Assembly (NCBI RefSeq): GCF_030412915.1
Contig: NZ_JAUHJR010000001.1
Span: forward strand, 186,001-250,000
DNA from: Nocardioides abyssi
GTDB taxonomy: Bacteria > Actinomycetota > Actinomycetes > Propionibacteriales > Nocardioidaceae
Direction of reading: 5' to 3'
DNA: 64,000 bases
Below the pieces are notes generated by a model that searched no databases, was not told the origin of the DNA, and was given only the letters and a program-made list of their open reading frames with translations. The first letter of the stretch is position 1, and each line of letters opens with the position of its first letter. Shown piece by piece: positions 23,967 to 34,220 of this stretch. The position numbers and the translations under genes are program-made.

Positions 23967-24829
23967 CGGACCGCCGCCGCGTGCGAGGCGGGGGCGGTAC
24001 CGCCCAGGGCAGGGGAGCGGCGGTGCCGCGCGACGGCGGCGAGGACGACGACCACGGCGGCGACGGTAGCGACGACCGCCACGGTCGTGGACTCCGGCTC
24101 CTCGGCGACCCGGCCGTAGGCCAGCCACCCGAGCCCCCAGGCGATCGCGGCCGCCACGGCCCAGCGGCCGCCGAACGCCCACGACATCCCGACGCCCACG
24201 GCGGCGACCAGCACGACCACGAGCGCGGACGGCAGCGCCGCCAGCGTGACGTCGTCGGAGGCGAGCGCCGCGGCGACGTTCGCGCAGGTCGCGACCGCGA
24301 CCCAGCCGAGGTAGAGGCCGAACGTGCCGTCGACCGCCACCAGCTCGACCTTCGAGGTCGCCGGGTCGCGGTGGAGGCGGCGGACCAGCTCGACGAGCAC
24401 GGCGAGCAGCGCGACGATCACCACGACGCTGCCCCAGACCTGGTCCTGCTGGGTGACGAGCAGCCAGCCGGCGTTCAGCACCATCGAGACGGCCGCGAGC
24501 CACCCGGTCGCGCGCATCCGCGACGAGGCGGCCTGGGCGGGCAGCCACTGCCAGATCGTGTACGCCGCCAGGCCGGCGTAGACGACCGACCAGATCGAGA
24601 ACGCGGGGCCGGCCGGCGCCAGCAGCGTGGCGTCGTCGGAGAGCGCGCCGCCGGCGGTGTCGGCCACGGGCGTGCCGACGACGCCCGTGCCGATAAGCGT
24701 GCCGGTCACGCAGGCGATCGCGGCGACCGTCACGGTCAGCCGGCGGGCCAGGTCGGTGCGGGTGGGGCCGGACGCGCGTGCGGAGGCGCGGGCGTCCGCA
24801 CCGGGTCGGTGGGTGTCGGTGGAGGTCAC
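23963..24829 (-). CDS. TspO/MBR-like tryptophan-rich membrane protein
   Basis: This 288-residue integral membrane protein has about eight hydrophobic segments. 'PAFSIWSVVYAGLAAYTIWQWLP', 'LNAGWLL' and 'FGLYLGWVAVATCANVAAAL' match the long type of tryptophan-rich sensory/TspO-related proteins found in actinobacteria, cyanobacteria and plants. TspO proteins bind porphyrins or related ligands, but the ligand here is unknown. GTG 24829 is preferred because TACCTG stands 6 nt before it; an in-frame GTG at 24856 would add nine residues. It is coupled to the PPOX gene downstream, so both may respond together. Confidence 0.75.
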   Translation of the reverse strand: MTSTDTHRPGADARASARASGPTRTDLARRLTVTVAAIACVTGTLIGTGVVGTPVADTAGGALSDDATLLAPAGPAFSIWSVVYAGLAAYTIWQWLPAQAASSRMRATGWLAAVSMVLNAGWLLVTQQDQVWGSVVVIVALLAVLVELVRRLHRDPATSKVELVAVDGTFGLYLGWVAVATCANVAAALASDDVTLAALPSALVVVLVAAVGVGMSWAFGGRWAVAAAIAWGLGWLAYGRVAEEPESTTVAVVATVAAVVVVLAAVARHRRSPALGGTAPASHAAAVR

Positions 24830-24910
24830 GTCCGCCAGGTACCCGCCGCACCCCACGGCTCATGACCCCGGCCGCCGACCCGGCACGGCCCGCCCTGCCA
24901 TGATCGGGCC

Positions 24911-25762
24911 ATGACCGGCCCCTCGACCGGCGTGCTCGTCCTCGCCGCCACCCCGATCGGACGGGTCGCCGACGCGCCGCCGCGCCTCGCCGAGGAGCTC
25001 GCGACGGCCGACGTCGTGGCGGCGGAGGACACCCGCCGGCTCAAGCGGCTGACCACCGACCTCGGCGTGAGCGTGTCCGGCCGGGTGGTGTCGTACTTCG
25101 AGGGCAACGAGTCCGCCCGCACCCCGCAGCTGCTCGAGGCGCTGCTGGCCGGCGAGCGGGTGCTGCTGGTGACCGACGCGGGCATGCCGAGCGTCTCCGA
25201 CCCCGGCTACCGGCTCGTCGTCGCCGCGGTCGAGCACGACGTGCACGTGACCGCCGTGCCCGGCCCGTCGGCGGTGCTGACCGCGCTCGCGGTCTCGGGG
25301 CTGCCGGTCGACCGGTTCTGCTTCGAGGGGTTCCTGCCGCGCAAGGCCGGCGAGCGCGCGCGCCGCCTGGCCGGGCTCGCGGCCGAGGAGCGCACGATGG
25401 TGTTCTTCGAGGCGCCGCACCGCACCGAGGCTGCGCTGGCCGCGATGGCCGAGGCGTTCGGCGACGACCGCCCCGCCGCGGTGTGCCGCGAGCTGACCAA
25501 GACCCACGAGGAGGTGCGGCGTGGCCCGATCGCCGACCTCGTCGCGTGGGCGGCCGAGGGCGTGCGCGGTGAGGTGACCATCGTGGTCGCCGGCGCCGCG
25601 CCGGTCGCGCTCGTGGGCGACGACCCGGCGAGCCTGCGGGCGGCGGTCGCGGAGCGCGAGGCCGCGGGCACCAGCCGCAAGGAGGCGATCGTGGAGGTCG
25701 CCCGGCTGGCCGGGGTGCCGAAGCGGGAGGTCTACGACCTGGTCCACCGGGGAGAGGGATGA
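24911..25762 (+). CDS. rsmI: 16S rRNA (cytidine(1402)-2'-O)-methyltransferase
   Basis: This 283-residue tetrapyrrole-methylase-fold enzyme 2'-O-methylates C1402 of 16S rRNA in the decoding centre. The family blocks 'LAATPIGRVADAPPRLAEEL', 'VVAAEDTRRLKRL', 'VTDAGMPSVSDPGYRLV' and 'VPGPSAVLTALAVSGLP' are complete. CATGAT stands 6 nt before ATG 24911, consistent with a leaderless start. Its stop overlaps the ATG of the next gene (ATGA). It heads a run with tatD, rpfB, rsmA and ispE that is conserved in actinobacteria. Confidence 0.96.
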   Translation: MTGPSTGVLVLAATPIGRVADAPPRLAEELATADVVAAEDTRRLKRLTTDLGVSVSGRVVSYFEGNESARTPQLLEALLAGERVLLVTDAGMPSVSDPGYRLVVAAVEHDVHVTAVPGPSAVLTALAVSGLPVDRFCFEGFLPRKAGERARRLAGLAAEERTMVFFEAPHRTEAALAAMAEAFGDDRPAAVCRELTKTHEEVRRGPIADLVAWAAEGVRGEVTIVVAGAAPVALVGDDPASLRAAVAEREAAGTSRKEAIVEVARLAGVPKREVYDLVHRGEG

Positions 25763-26607
25763 GCATGAGCACGCGCCTGGAGCGGTTCCACCACGACGGA
25801 CTCGTCTTCGACGTCCACGACAGCGGCCCGGAGGACGGCGACCCCGTCGTCCTGCTGCACGGCTTCCCCGAGCGGGCCACCTCGTGGCGCGCGGTCGAGC
25901 CGCTGCTGCACGCGGCCGGCCTGCGGACCTACGCGATGGACCAGCGCGGCTACTCCCCGGGCGCGCGCCCCGAGGGGCGCAAGCACTACCGGGTCGAGCT
26001 GCTCGCCGGCGACGTCGAGGCGCTCGTGCGCACCATCGGCCGGCCCGTGCACCTCGTCGGCCACGACTGGGGCGCCAACGTCGCCTGGGTCGTCGCGGGC
26101 CAGCACCCCGACCTGGTGCGCACCCTCACCGCCGTCTCCGTCCCGCACCCGGCGGCGTTCACCGCGGCGATGACCAGCTCCGACCAGGCGCTGCGCAGCT
26201 GGTACATGCTGATGTTCCAGCTGCCCCGCGTCGTCGAGCTGACCGCCTCGCTCGGCGGCGGCCGCGTCTTCGAGCGCTTCCTGCGCAACGCCGGGATGAC
26301 CCGCGACGACGTCGCCCGGGTGCGCCGCGAGGTGCTCGACGACGGCGCGCTGCCGCACGCGGTCGGGTGGTACCGCGGCCTCCCGCTCTCGGACCGCTCG
26401 GTCATGGGCCGCTCGATCAAGGTCCCCACGACGATGGTCTGGAGCGACGGCGACGTCGCGCTCTCCCGCCGCGGGGCGGAGCTCACCGAGCGCTACTGCC
26501 GCAGCGACTACGAGCTCGTCGTCCTCGCCGGCGTCTCCCACTGGATCCCCACCCACGCCCCCGAGGCGCTGGCCGAGGCGGTCCTGGAACGGGTGGCCGG
26601 CACGTGA
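25759..26607 (+). CDS. Alpha/beta hydrolase, epoxide-hydrolase-like
   Basis: This 282-residue hydrolase has oxyanion-hole motif 'LLHGFPE', a nucleophile elbow 'GHDWGA' in which Asp (not Ser) is the nucleophile, as in epoxide hydrolases and haloalkane dehalogenases, an acid around 'VWSDGD' and catalytic His in 'GVSHWIP'. The 'RGYSPGARP' loop is also common in soluble epoxide hydrolases. The substrate is unknown. ATG 25759 overlaps the rsmI stop and its stop overlaps tatD, so it is embedded in the housekeeping operon. Confidence 0.9.
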   Translation: MSMSTRLERFHHDGLVFDVHDSGPEDGDPVVLLHGFPERATSWRAVEPLLHAAGLRTYAMDQRGYSPGARPEGRKHYRVELLAGDVEALVRTIGRPVHLVGHDWGANVAWVVAGQHPDLVRTLTAVSVPHPAAFTAAMTSSDQALRSWYMLMFQLPRVVELTASLGGGRVFERFLRNAGMTRDDVARVRREVLDDGALPHAVGWYRGLPLSDRSVMGRSIKVPTTMVWSDGDVALSRRGAELTERYCRSDYELVVLAGVSHWIPTHAPEALAEAVLERVAGT

Positions 26608-27491
26608 GCAGCAGCAGCGGCCGCGCCGAGCGGCCGCCGGTCCCCGACCCGCTGCCGGCGCCCGTCGTCGACAACCACTGCCACCTCGACATCACCCGCG
26701 ACGCGGGCCCGGGTGGCGCGGACGGCCCTGGCGGCGCAATGCCGCCGGACCCGAGCGCCGCGATTGCCGAGGCCGCGGCGGTCGGCGTGCCGCGGATCGT
26801 CCAGATCGGCTGCGACCTGCGCGGGGCCCGCTGGGCGGTCGAGGCGGCGGCGACGTACGACGCCCTGGTCGCCGGCGTCGCGCTGCACCCCAACGAGGCG
26901 CCCCGGCTGGCCGAGCAGGGGACCGACCTCGACACCGCGATGGCCGAGATCGAGGCGCTCGCCCGCGCCCACGACAAGGTCCGCGCGGTGGGGGAGACCG
27001 GGCTGGACCACTTCCGCACCGGCGAGGAGGGCCGCGCGGTGCAGGTCGAGTCGTTCCGCCGTCACATCGACCTGGCCAAGCGGCTGGACAAGACGCTGGT
27101 CATCCACGACCGCGACGCCCACGACGAGGTGCTGCGCGTGCTCGACGAGGAGGGCGCCCCCGACCGCTGGGTGATGCACTGCTTCTCCGGCGACGCGGCG
27201 TTCGCGCGGGCCTGCCTGGACCGCGGGGCACACCTGTCCTTCGCCGGCACCGTGACGTTCAAGAACGCCCAGCCCCTGCGCGACGCGCTCGTCGTGGCGC
27301 CCCGCGACCGGCTGCTGGTGGAGACCGACGCGCCGTACCTCACGCCCCACCCGCACCGCGGCGCGCCCAACGCCTCCTACCTCGTCCCCCTCACGGTGCG
27401 GGCGATGGCCGAGGTTCGCGGCGACGACCTGGAGACCCTCTGCCTGGCTCTCGACGCCACCACCGAGGAGGTGTTCGGCGGCCCCTGGTGA
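26604..27491 (+). CDS. TatD-family metal-dependent hydrolase
   Basis: This 295-residue TIM-barrel amidohydrolase of the TatD DNase family has metal ligands in 'NHCHLD', 'GETGLDHF', 'VIHDRDAH', 'MHCFSG' and 'ETDAPYL'. Family members act as 3'-5' DNases in repair or as proofreading hydrolases. Compared with typical TatD (about 260 residues) there is a 25-30-residue insert after the first motif ('DAGPGGADGPGGAMPPDPS'), Gly/Pro-rich and probably a loop. GTG 26604 overlaps the previous stop. tatD followed by rpfB and rsmA is the usual actinobacterial order. Confidence 0.94.
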   Translation: MSSSSGRAERPPVPDPLPAPVVDNHCHLDITRDAGPGGADGPGGAMPPDPSAAIAEAAAVGVPRIVQIGCDLRGARWAVEAAATYDALVAGVALHPNEAPRLAEQGTDLDTAMAEIEALARAHDKVRAVGETGLDHFRTGEEGRAVQVESFRRHIDLAKRLDKTLVIHDRDAHDEVLRVLDEEGAPDRWVMHCFSGDAAFARACLDRGAHLSFAGTVTFKNAQPLRDALVVAPRDRLLVETDAPYLTPHPHRGAPNASYLVPLTVRAMAEVRGDDLETLCLALDATTEEVFGGPW

Positions 27492-27785
27492 CCCGCCCGC
27501 GGTCGGACCGACGGCCCCCCTGAGAGCCCTGACTAACCGGCTGAGAGCCTGCCCACACCCCGTCCGAAACGGGGGACGAGGGTTTGCGCGGACCTCCCGA
27601 GCCTGTTCTGCTGGATGACTGATGGCCGGGATCGGGAACGATCACGCCAGTGCGCGAGGAGCGGACGACCACGGGTGGGGAAGCCCTCGGTACGCCGTCC
27701 TCGAGCCCGCCGAGGGGCCGCTCGATGCGGCCCGGAGGGTGCGCCCTGGTGCCCGAGACCCGGGGAGAACGACGTTCGGAGAATC
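27492..27785 (+). other. tatD-rpfB intergenic region / rpfB leader
   Basis: This 294-bp gap contains no convincing gene. CCCCGT-CCGAA-ACGGGG at 27557-27574 forms a short hairpin that may terminate the upstream operon. GATCG-GGAA-CGATC around 27630 forms another, and several C/G-rich inverted segments follow up to the GGAG at 27778. Actinobacterial rpf genes are often preceded by structured leaders (some c-di-AMP riboswitches), but I could not match that consensus here. Confidence 0.4.
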
Positions 27786-28931
27786 GTGCGCAGCAAGCTC
27801 GCACACTGGGTGACCAGGTCCAGCCGCAGCCGACCCGTGATGGTGGCGCTCGCCGCCGTGGTCGCGCTGGCCGTGGCCGGGAGCACCCTGGGCTACTCGG
27901 CCCTCAGCAAGTCCGTGACCCTCAGCATCGACGGTGAGCCGTCGGAGGTCAGCTCGATGGCCTCGACCGTCGGCGACGTCCTGGAGGACCAGGGCGTCGA
28001 GGTCTCGGCCCGCGACCAGGTCGCGCCGGGGCTCGAGGAGCAGGTGAGCGACGGGATGGAGATCTCGGTGCGCTTCGCCCGTCCGGTCGAGCTGACCGTC
28101 GACGGCGACACCTCCACCCACTGGGTGACCGCCACCGAGGTGGCCGGCGCGCTGGGGCAGATCGGCGAGGACTACCGCGGCGCGGACCTGTCGGTCAGCC
28201 GTGGCGGCTCCATCGACCGCGGAGGCGTCGAGCTCGAGGTCGTCACCCCCAAGACGCTGGAGGTCAAGCTCGCCGACAAGCCGTGGCGCAAGCGCACCGT
28301 CACCGCGCTCACCGTCTCCGAGGCCCTCGAGCAGCTCGGCGTGGACGTCGAGCAGCGCGACGAGACCAAGCCCCGCCTGGACGCGGAGATCGCCGACGGC
28401 GACCGGATCGTCTTCACCGACGTGCGCGTGGTGACCAAGAAGGTCCGCGGCGAGGCCATCGACTTCTCGACCACCGAGCGCGAGGACGACTCGATGCCCG
28501 AGGGCGAGTCGACGACCGTCCGCGCCGGCCGCGAGGGCGCCCGCAACGTGACCTACCGCCTGACCTACCGCAACGGTGAGCTCGTCGGCCGCGTGGTCAA
28601 GAAGGCCCAGGTCACCCGCGCCCCGGTCGACGCGATCGTCCGCGTCGGCACCCAGGAGGCCCCGGCGGCGCCGAACTACGCCGGCGGCGGCACCGTGTGG
28701 GACGCGCTCGCCAAGTGCGAGTCCGGCGGCAACTGGGCCATCAACACCGGCAACGGCTACTACGGCGGCCTGCAGTTCAACCTGGGCACCTGGCGTGCCT
28801 ACGGCGGCCCCGGCTACCCCCACCAGCAGTCCCGCGAGACGCAGATCGCGATCGCCGAGAAGGTCCGCGCGGCGACCGGTGGGTACGGCTCCTGGCCCCA
28901 CTGCTCACAGTCGCTCGGCCTGCCTCAGTAA
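27786..28931 (+). CDS. rpfB: Resuscitation-promoting factor RpfB
   Basis: This 381-residue secreted or membrane-anchored muralytic factor promotes regrowth of dormant cells by cutting peptidoglycan. After a basic start and one membrane segment (about residues 18-38) come three DUF348 repeats ('[20 protein letters not shown]', '[20 protein letters not shown]', '[20 protein letters not shown]'), a G5 domain (about 230-300) and the C-terminal Rpf lysozyme-like domain with catalytic Glu in '[20 protein letters not shown]' and 'CSQSLGLPQ' at the end. GTG 27786 has GGAG 4 nt before it; longer in-frame starts give no signal anchor. The rpfB-rsmA-ispE order is conserved. Confidence 0.95.
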   Translation: MRSKLAHWVTRSSRSRPVMVALAAVVALAVAGSTLGYSALSKSVTLSIDGEPSEVSSMASTVGDVLEDQGVEVSARDQVAPGLEEQVSDGMEISVRFARPVELTVDGDTSTHWVTATEVAGALGQIGEDYRGADLSVSRGGSIDRGGVELEVVTPKTLEVKLADKPWRKRTVTALTVSEALEQLGVDVEQRDETKPRLDAEIADGDRIVFTDVRVVTKKVRGEAIDFSTTEREDDSMPEGESTTVRAGREGARNVTYRLTYRNGELVGRVVKKAQVTRAPVDAIVRVGTQEAPAAPNYAGGGTVWDALAKCESGGNWAINTGNGYYGGLQFNLGTWRAYGGPGYPHQQSRETQIAIAEKVRAATGGYGSWPHCSQSLGLPQ

Positions 28932-28934
28932 CCT
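28929..28934 (+). promoter_or_regulatory. -10 box of leaderless rsmA
   Basis: TAACCT lies 7 nt before ATG 28942. It overlaps the rpfB stop codon (TAA, 28929-28931), so rsmA-ispE can be transcribed separately from rpfB. Confidence 0.55.
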
Positions 28935-28941
28935 GAGGTCC

Positions 28942-29823
28942 ATGTCTGACACCTCCGCCGGTCCGAGGCTCCTCGGGCCGGCGGAGGTGCGCTCGCTGGC
29001 AGCGGCGCTCGACCTCCGCCCGACCAAGCAGCGCGGGCAGAACTTCGTCATCGACGCCAACACCGTGCGCCGCATCGTCCGCGAGTCCGGCGTGACCGCC
29101 GACGACGTGGTCATCGAGGTCGGCCCGGGCCTCGGCTCGCTCACGCTGGCGCTGCTCGAGGTGGCCGGCCGCGTCGTCGCGGTCGAGCTCGACGAGCGGC
29201 TCGCCGGCGCCCTGCCCGCGACGATCGCGGAGCACGCGCCCGGCCAGGTCGACCGCTTCGAGGTCGTGCTGGGCGACGCCATGCGGGTCAGCGAGGTGCC
29301 CGGCCCGCCGCCGACCGCGCTGGTCGCCAACCTGCCCTACAACGTCTCCGTCCCGGTGCTGCTGCACCTGCTGGCCCTGCTGCCCTCGCTCGAGCGCGGC
29401 CTGGTGATGGTGCAGGCCGAGGTGGCCGACCGGCTCGCCGCGGCCCCCGGCTCCAAGGTGTACGGCGTGCCGTCGGTCAAGGCGGCGTGGTACGCCGACG
29501 TCCGCCGCGCCGGCTCCATCGGCCGCAACGTCTTCTGGCCCGCGCCCAACGTCGACTCCGGGCTGGTCGCCTGGGACCGCCGCGAGCCGCCCGCGACGAC
29601 GGCCACCCGCGAGCAGGTCTTCGCCGTGGTCGACGCGGCCTTCGCCCAGCGGCGCAAGGCGCTGCGCGGGGTGCTGCGCGGCCTGGCCGGCGGCTCGGGC
29701 GACGTGGTCGACGCCGCGCTCGCCCACGCCGGGATCGACCCGCTGGCGCGGGGGGAGTCGCTGCGCGTCGAGGACTTCGCCCGGATCGCCGAGGGCCTGA
29801 CCGCCGCGGGGGCCGCCGCATGA
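28942..29823 (+). CDS. rsmA: 16S rRNA (adenine(1518)-N6/adenine(1519)-N6)-dimethyltransferase
   Basis: This 293-residue KsgA enzyme dimethylates two adjacent adenines near the 3' end of 16S rRNA, a late 30S assembly step. It shows '[21 protein letters not shown]', the SAM-binding '[17 protein letters not shown]', '[12 protein letters not shown]', the catalytic '[11 protein letters not shown]' and '[14 protein letters not shown]'. ATG 28942 follows a leaderless -10 box, and the stop overlaps ispE (ATGA). Confidence 0.97.
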   Translation: MSDTSAGPRLLGPAEVRSLAAALDLRPTKQRGQNFVIDANTVRRIVRESGVTADDVVIEVGPGLGSLTLALLEVAGRVVAVELDERLAGALPATIAEHAPGQVDRFEVVLGDAMRVSEVPGPPPTALVANLPYNVSVPVLLHLLALLPSLERGLVMVQAEVADRLAAAPGSKVYGVPSVKAAWYADVRRAGSIGRNVFWPAPNVDSGLVAWDRREPPATTATREQVFAVVDAAFAQRRKALRGVLRGLAGGSGDVVDAALAHAGIDPLARGESLRVEDFARIAEGLTAAGAAA

Positions 29824-30746
29824 GCCCACTCGCCCCGGTCGCCGGCGCCGTGACCGTCCGCGCCCCCGCGAAGATCAACCTCCACCTCGGGGTCGGCGCG
29901 CCCCGGGCCGACGGCTTCCACCCGCTCACGACCGTCTACCACGCCCTCGGGCTGTGCGACGACGTCACCGCGACCCCGGCGGAGCGCTGGGGCGTGACGA
30001 TGGCCGTGCCCGACTGGATCGGGACCGACGCGCTGCCCGCCGACGGGGACAACCTGGTCGACCGCGCGGCCGCGCTGCTCGCCGCGCACCACGGCGTACC
30101 CGTCCACGGCCTGGTGTCGGTCGCCAAGGCGATCCCGGTCGCCGGCGGCATGGCCGGGGGTTCCGCGGACGCCGCGGCGGCCCTGGTCGCCCTGGACCGG
30201 GTCTGGGACCTCGGCACCACCGACGAGGACCTCCTCGCGATCGCCGCGCAGCTCGGCAGCGACGTGCCGTTCGCGCTGGTGGGCGGCACGGCCGTCGGCA
30301 CCGGCCGCGGCGAGGTCGTCGAGCCGGTGGCCGACCACGGCACCTGGTGGTGGGTGGTCGTCCCGTCCACCGAGGGGCTCTCCACCCCGGCGGTCTACCG
30401 CCACTTCGACGAGATGTTCCCCGACGCCGCCCCCGAGCCCTGCGGGGCCGAGGCGCTGCTCGCGGCGCTCGCCACCCGCGACCCGCACCGCCTGGCCGAC
30501 GTGCTCCACAACGACCTGCAGCTGCCGGCGATCGACCTGCGCCCCGACCTCGGCGAGCTGATCGACCGCGGCCAGGGCGTGGGCGCGTTGCGCGGCCTCG
30601 TGTCGGGGTCCGGCCCCACCTGCGTGTTCCTCTGCGAGTCCGCCGACCACGCCCGGTCGGTGGCGGCCTCGCTCGAGCAGGACCACCCCCTCGTCCTCGT
30701 CGCCAACGGACCGGTGGCCGGCGCCCACCTGGTGGAGTACGCGTAG
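29820..30746 (+). CDS. ispE: 4-(cytidine 5'-diphospho)-2-C-methyl-D-erythritol kinase
   Basis: This 308-residue GHMP kinase phosphorylates CDP-methylerythritol in the non-mevalonate isoprenoid pathway. The motifs '[20 protein letters not shown]', '[20 protein letters not shown]' (ATP loop) and '[13 protein letters not shown]' are all present. ATG 29820 overlaps the rsmA stop. The ABC-F gene follows after 5 bp, completing the conserved rsmA-ispE-abcF series. Confidence 0.96.
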   Translation: MSPLAPVAGAVTVRAPAKINLHLGVGAPRADGFHPLTTVYHALGLCDDVTATPAERWGVTMAVPDWIGTDALPADGDNLVDRAAALLAAHHGVPVHGLVSVAKAIPVAGGMAGGSADAAAALVALDRVWDLGTTDEDLLAIAAQLGSDVPFALVGGTAVGTGRGEVVEPVADHGTWWWVVVPSTEGLSTPAVYRHFDEMFPDAAPEPCGAEALLAALATRDPHRLADVLHNDLQLPAIDLRPDLGELIDRGQGVGALRGLVSGSGPTCVFLCESADHARSVAASLEQDHPLVLVANGPVAGAHLVEYA

Positions 30747-30751
30747 CCCTC

Positions 30752-32560
<1,809 letters not shown>

Positions 32561-32600
32561 CCCGGCCCGGCGGCTGGCCCGGCGGCGTACGTCGGCAGGG

Positions 32601-33086
32601 TCAGGAGAACGGCACGAGCAGCCGGCGCAGCAGGTCGGCCAGCTCGTGGCGCTCGGCCGGAGGCAGGTCGGCGAGGAGCCCCTGCTCGGCGCGCAGCAGC
32701 GCGGTGAAGGCGCCGTCGACCGCGCTCTTGCCCTCCGCGGTGAGCCGGACGATCACGCCGCGGCGGTCGTCGGGGTCGGGGTAGCGCTCCACCAGGCCGC
32801 GCGCGGCGAGCCGGTCGACGCGGTTCGTCATCGTCCCGCTGGTCACGAGCGTCTCGCGGAGCAGCCGGCCGGGGGAGAGCTCGTAGGGCGCACCGGCGCG
32901 GCGCAGCGCGGCCAGCACGTCGAACTCCCAGGTCTCGATGCCGTGCTCGGTGAACGCCTGCCGGCGGGCCAGGTCGAGGTGGCGGGCCAGGCGGGAAATC
33001 CGGCTGAAGACGGCGACCGCGTCGAAGTCGAGGTCGGGCCGCTCCCGCGCCCAGGCCTCGACCAGCTCGTCGACCTCGTCCCGCAT
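32601..33086 (-). CDS. MarR-family transcriptional regulator
   Basis: This 161-residue winged-helix regulator has 'FSRISRLARHLDLARRQAF', 'ETWEFDVLAALRRAG', recognition helix 'VTSGTMTNRVDRLAARGLV' and wing 'PDPDDRRGVIVRLTAEG'. It is divergent from a VOC-domain gene. TAGAGT (33098-33093) stands 6 nt before its ATG, and a perfect 14-bp palindrome lies between the genes, so it probably represses itself and the VOC gene. The ligand is unknown. Confidence 0.93.
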   Translation of the reverse strand: MRDEVDELVEAWARERPDLDFDAVAVFSRISRLARHLDLARRQAFTEHGIETWEFDVLAALRRAGAPYELSPGRLLRETLVTSGTMTNRVDRLAARGLVERYPDPDDRRGVIVRLTAEGKSAVDGAFTALLRAEQGLLADLPPAERHELADLLRRLLVPFS

Positions 33087-33114
33087 GCGGGCACTCTAGC
33101 CGACCGGTCGAGAA

Positions 33115-33128
33115 TCTTGACGTCAAGA
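33115..33128. promoter_or_regulatory. Palindromic operator between marR-like and VOC genes
   Basis: TCTTGACGTCAAGA is a perfect 14-bp palindrome. On the plus strand its TTGACG (33117-33122) sits 17 bp before CAGGGT (33140-33145), itself 7 nt from the VOC ATG, so the palindrome covers the -35 box of that leaderless promoter. It is about 16 bp upstream of the marR-like -10. Size and symmetry fit a MarR dimer site. Confidence 0.65.
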
Positions 33129-33152
33129 CATTGGCGGCGCAGGGTGTCCTTC

Positions 33153-33536
33153 ATGATGCGTCTCCACCACGTGCAGGTCGCCTGCCCTCCCGGCGGCGAG
33201 GACGAGGCCCGCCGCTTCTGGCGTGACGGACTCGGCATGACCGAGGTCCCCAAGCCGGCCGACCTCGCCGGACGGGGTGGGTGCTGGTTCCGGGCCGGAG
33301 CCGAGGCCGGGGGAGCCGAGGTCCACGTGGGGGTGGAGGACCCGTTCGCCCCGGCGCGCAAGGCCCACCCCGCGCTGCTGGTCGCCGACGTTGCCGGGCT
33401 CGAGCGGCTCGGCGGGTCGCTCGAGGCGGCCGGCTTCGACGTGGACTGGGGCGAGCGGCACACGTTCGCGGCGTACCAGCGGTTCCACACCCGCGACGCG
33501 CACGGCAACCGGGTCGAGGTGCTCGCCCCCGCGTAA
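33153..33536 (+). CDS. VOC (glyoxalase/bleomycin-resistance) superfamily protein
   Basis: This 127-residue protein comprises two beta-alpha-beta3 modules: 'MRLHHVQVACPPGGEDEARRFW' at the start, 'VPKPADLAGRGGCWFRAG', and 'ERHTFAAYQRFHTRDAHGNRVEVL' at the end, with His and Glu in positions used for metal binding by the family. Related proteins include lyases, dioxygenases and drug-binding proteins, so the substrate is not named. The start could equally be the second ATG at 33156. It is divergent from, and probably controlled by, the MarR-type repressor. Confidence 0.88.
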   Translation: MMRLHHVQVACPPGGEDEARRFWRDGLGMTEVPKPADLAGRGGCWFRAGAEAGGAEVHVGVEDPFAPARKAHPALLVADVAGLERLGGSLEAAGFDVDWGERHTFAAYQRFHTRDAHGNRVEVLAPA

Positions 33537-33639
33537 CGCCGGCCGCGCTCCCGCGTTGACCCGTCGATCGGCCGGGCCCCCGCCTGCGCCGGCGGGGTCC
33601 GGGCCCCGCGCGCCACCCTGCTCGTGAGAAGGGCTCCCC

Positions 33640-33999
33640 GTGACCGACCTCGAGACCCGCCCCGACGCCCCTGTGGCGGCACCCGTCGCTTCCCCTGCCC
33701 CTGAGTCGGGCGCCGAGCCCGCCGCCTCCGCCGTGCCCGCCGTGCAGGCCGTCGACATGTCGGCGGTGGTCAACCGGGTCAAGCGCGCCCAGGGCCAGCT
33801 CGGCGGCGTGCTCCGGATGATCGAGGAGGGCCGCGACCTCGAGGCCGTCGTCCACCAGCTCAAGGCGGTCTCCCGTGCCCTGGACCGGGCGGGCTTCGCC
33901 CTGATCGCCGCCGAGCTGCGCCAGACCGTCGCCGACGGTGCGGACGTCGGCGAGCCGGAGCTGGCCAAGCTGGAGAAGTTCTTCCTCTCGCTCGCCTGA
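33640..33999 (+). CDS. CsoR/FrmR-fold regulator lacking metal-binding cysteines
   Basis: This 119-residue protein has a Pro/Ala-rich N-terminal extension (about 1-40) followed by the four-helix CsoR/FrmR (DUF156) fold: 'VNRVKRAQGQLGGVLRMIEEGRDLEAV', then 'HQLKAVSRALDRAGFALIAAELRQTV'. Classic CsoR senses Cu(I) with a Cys-His-Cys triad. Here those positions read Leu, Glu and Thr, and the protein contains no cysteine at all and only one His. DNA-binding Arg/Lys residues of helix 1 are retained. It may bind DNA constitutively, respond to another ligand, or pair with a partner. The start is GTG 33640, preceded by a GAAGGG site; no metal-transport gene is adjacent. Confidence 0.85.
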   Translation: MTDLETRPDAPVAAPVASPAPESGAEPAASAVPAVQAVDMSAVVNRVKRAQGQLGGVLRMIEEGRDLEAVVHQLKAVSRALDRAGFALIAAELRQTVADGADVGEPELAKLEKFFLSLA

Positions 34000-34021
34000 C
34001 CGCCGGCACCGCTGGTCGTGC

Positions 34022-34164
34022 AACGCGCTGTCCACGGCGGTAGCGCGCTGTTCGACGACCTACCGCGCTGTTCCGCGACCACCGCGCCCTCGCGACCACT
34101 ACCGCGCCGGTCGGACGGCGGGGTAGTGAGACGTGCGGCGCGGTAGGCGAGCGGACAGCGCGTT
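34022..34164. repeat. Intergenic region with long-range inverted repeat and TACCGCGC repeats
   Basis: The 221-bp gap holds AACGCGCTGTCC (34022-34033) and its exact reverse complement at 34153-34164. Inside, the octamer TACCGCGC and variants (GTAGCGCGCTG, TACCGCGCTG, ACCACCGCGC, CTACCGCGCC, GCGCGGTAG) recur five times in both orientations. I see no gene. Confidence 0.55.
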
Positions 34165-34194
34165 ACACGGACGCCCGGGCGCCCGCGGCACCCG

Positions 34195-34212
34195 GTTACC
34201 GTCGGGTAACGT
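34195..34212 (+). promoter_or_regulatory. -10 box with overlapping inverted repeat, DUF4442 gene
   Basis: TAACGT (34207-34212) is 8 nt before ATG 34221. GTTACC (34195-34200) and GGTAAC (34205-34210) form a hairpin or operator that overlaps the -10. Confidence 0.45.
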
Positions 34213-34220
34213 ACGCCGGC

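Noticed and set aside
27492-27785. c-di-AMP (ydaO-type) riboswitch before rpfB
   Set aside because: Suggested by gene context, but the conserved core sequences were not found by eye; a covariance search would be needed to claim it.
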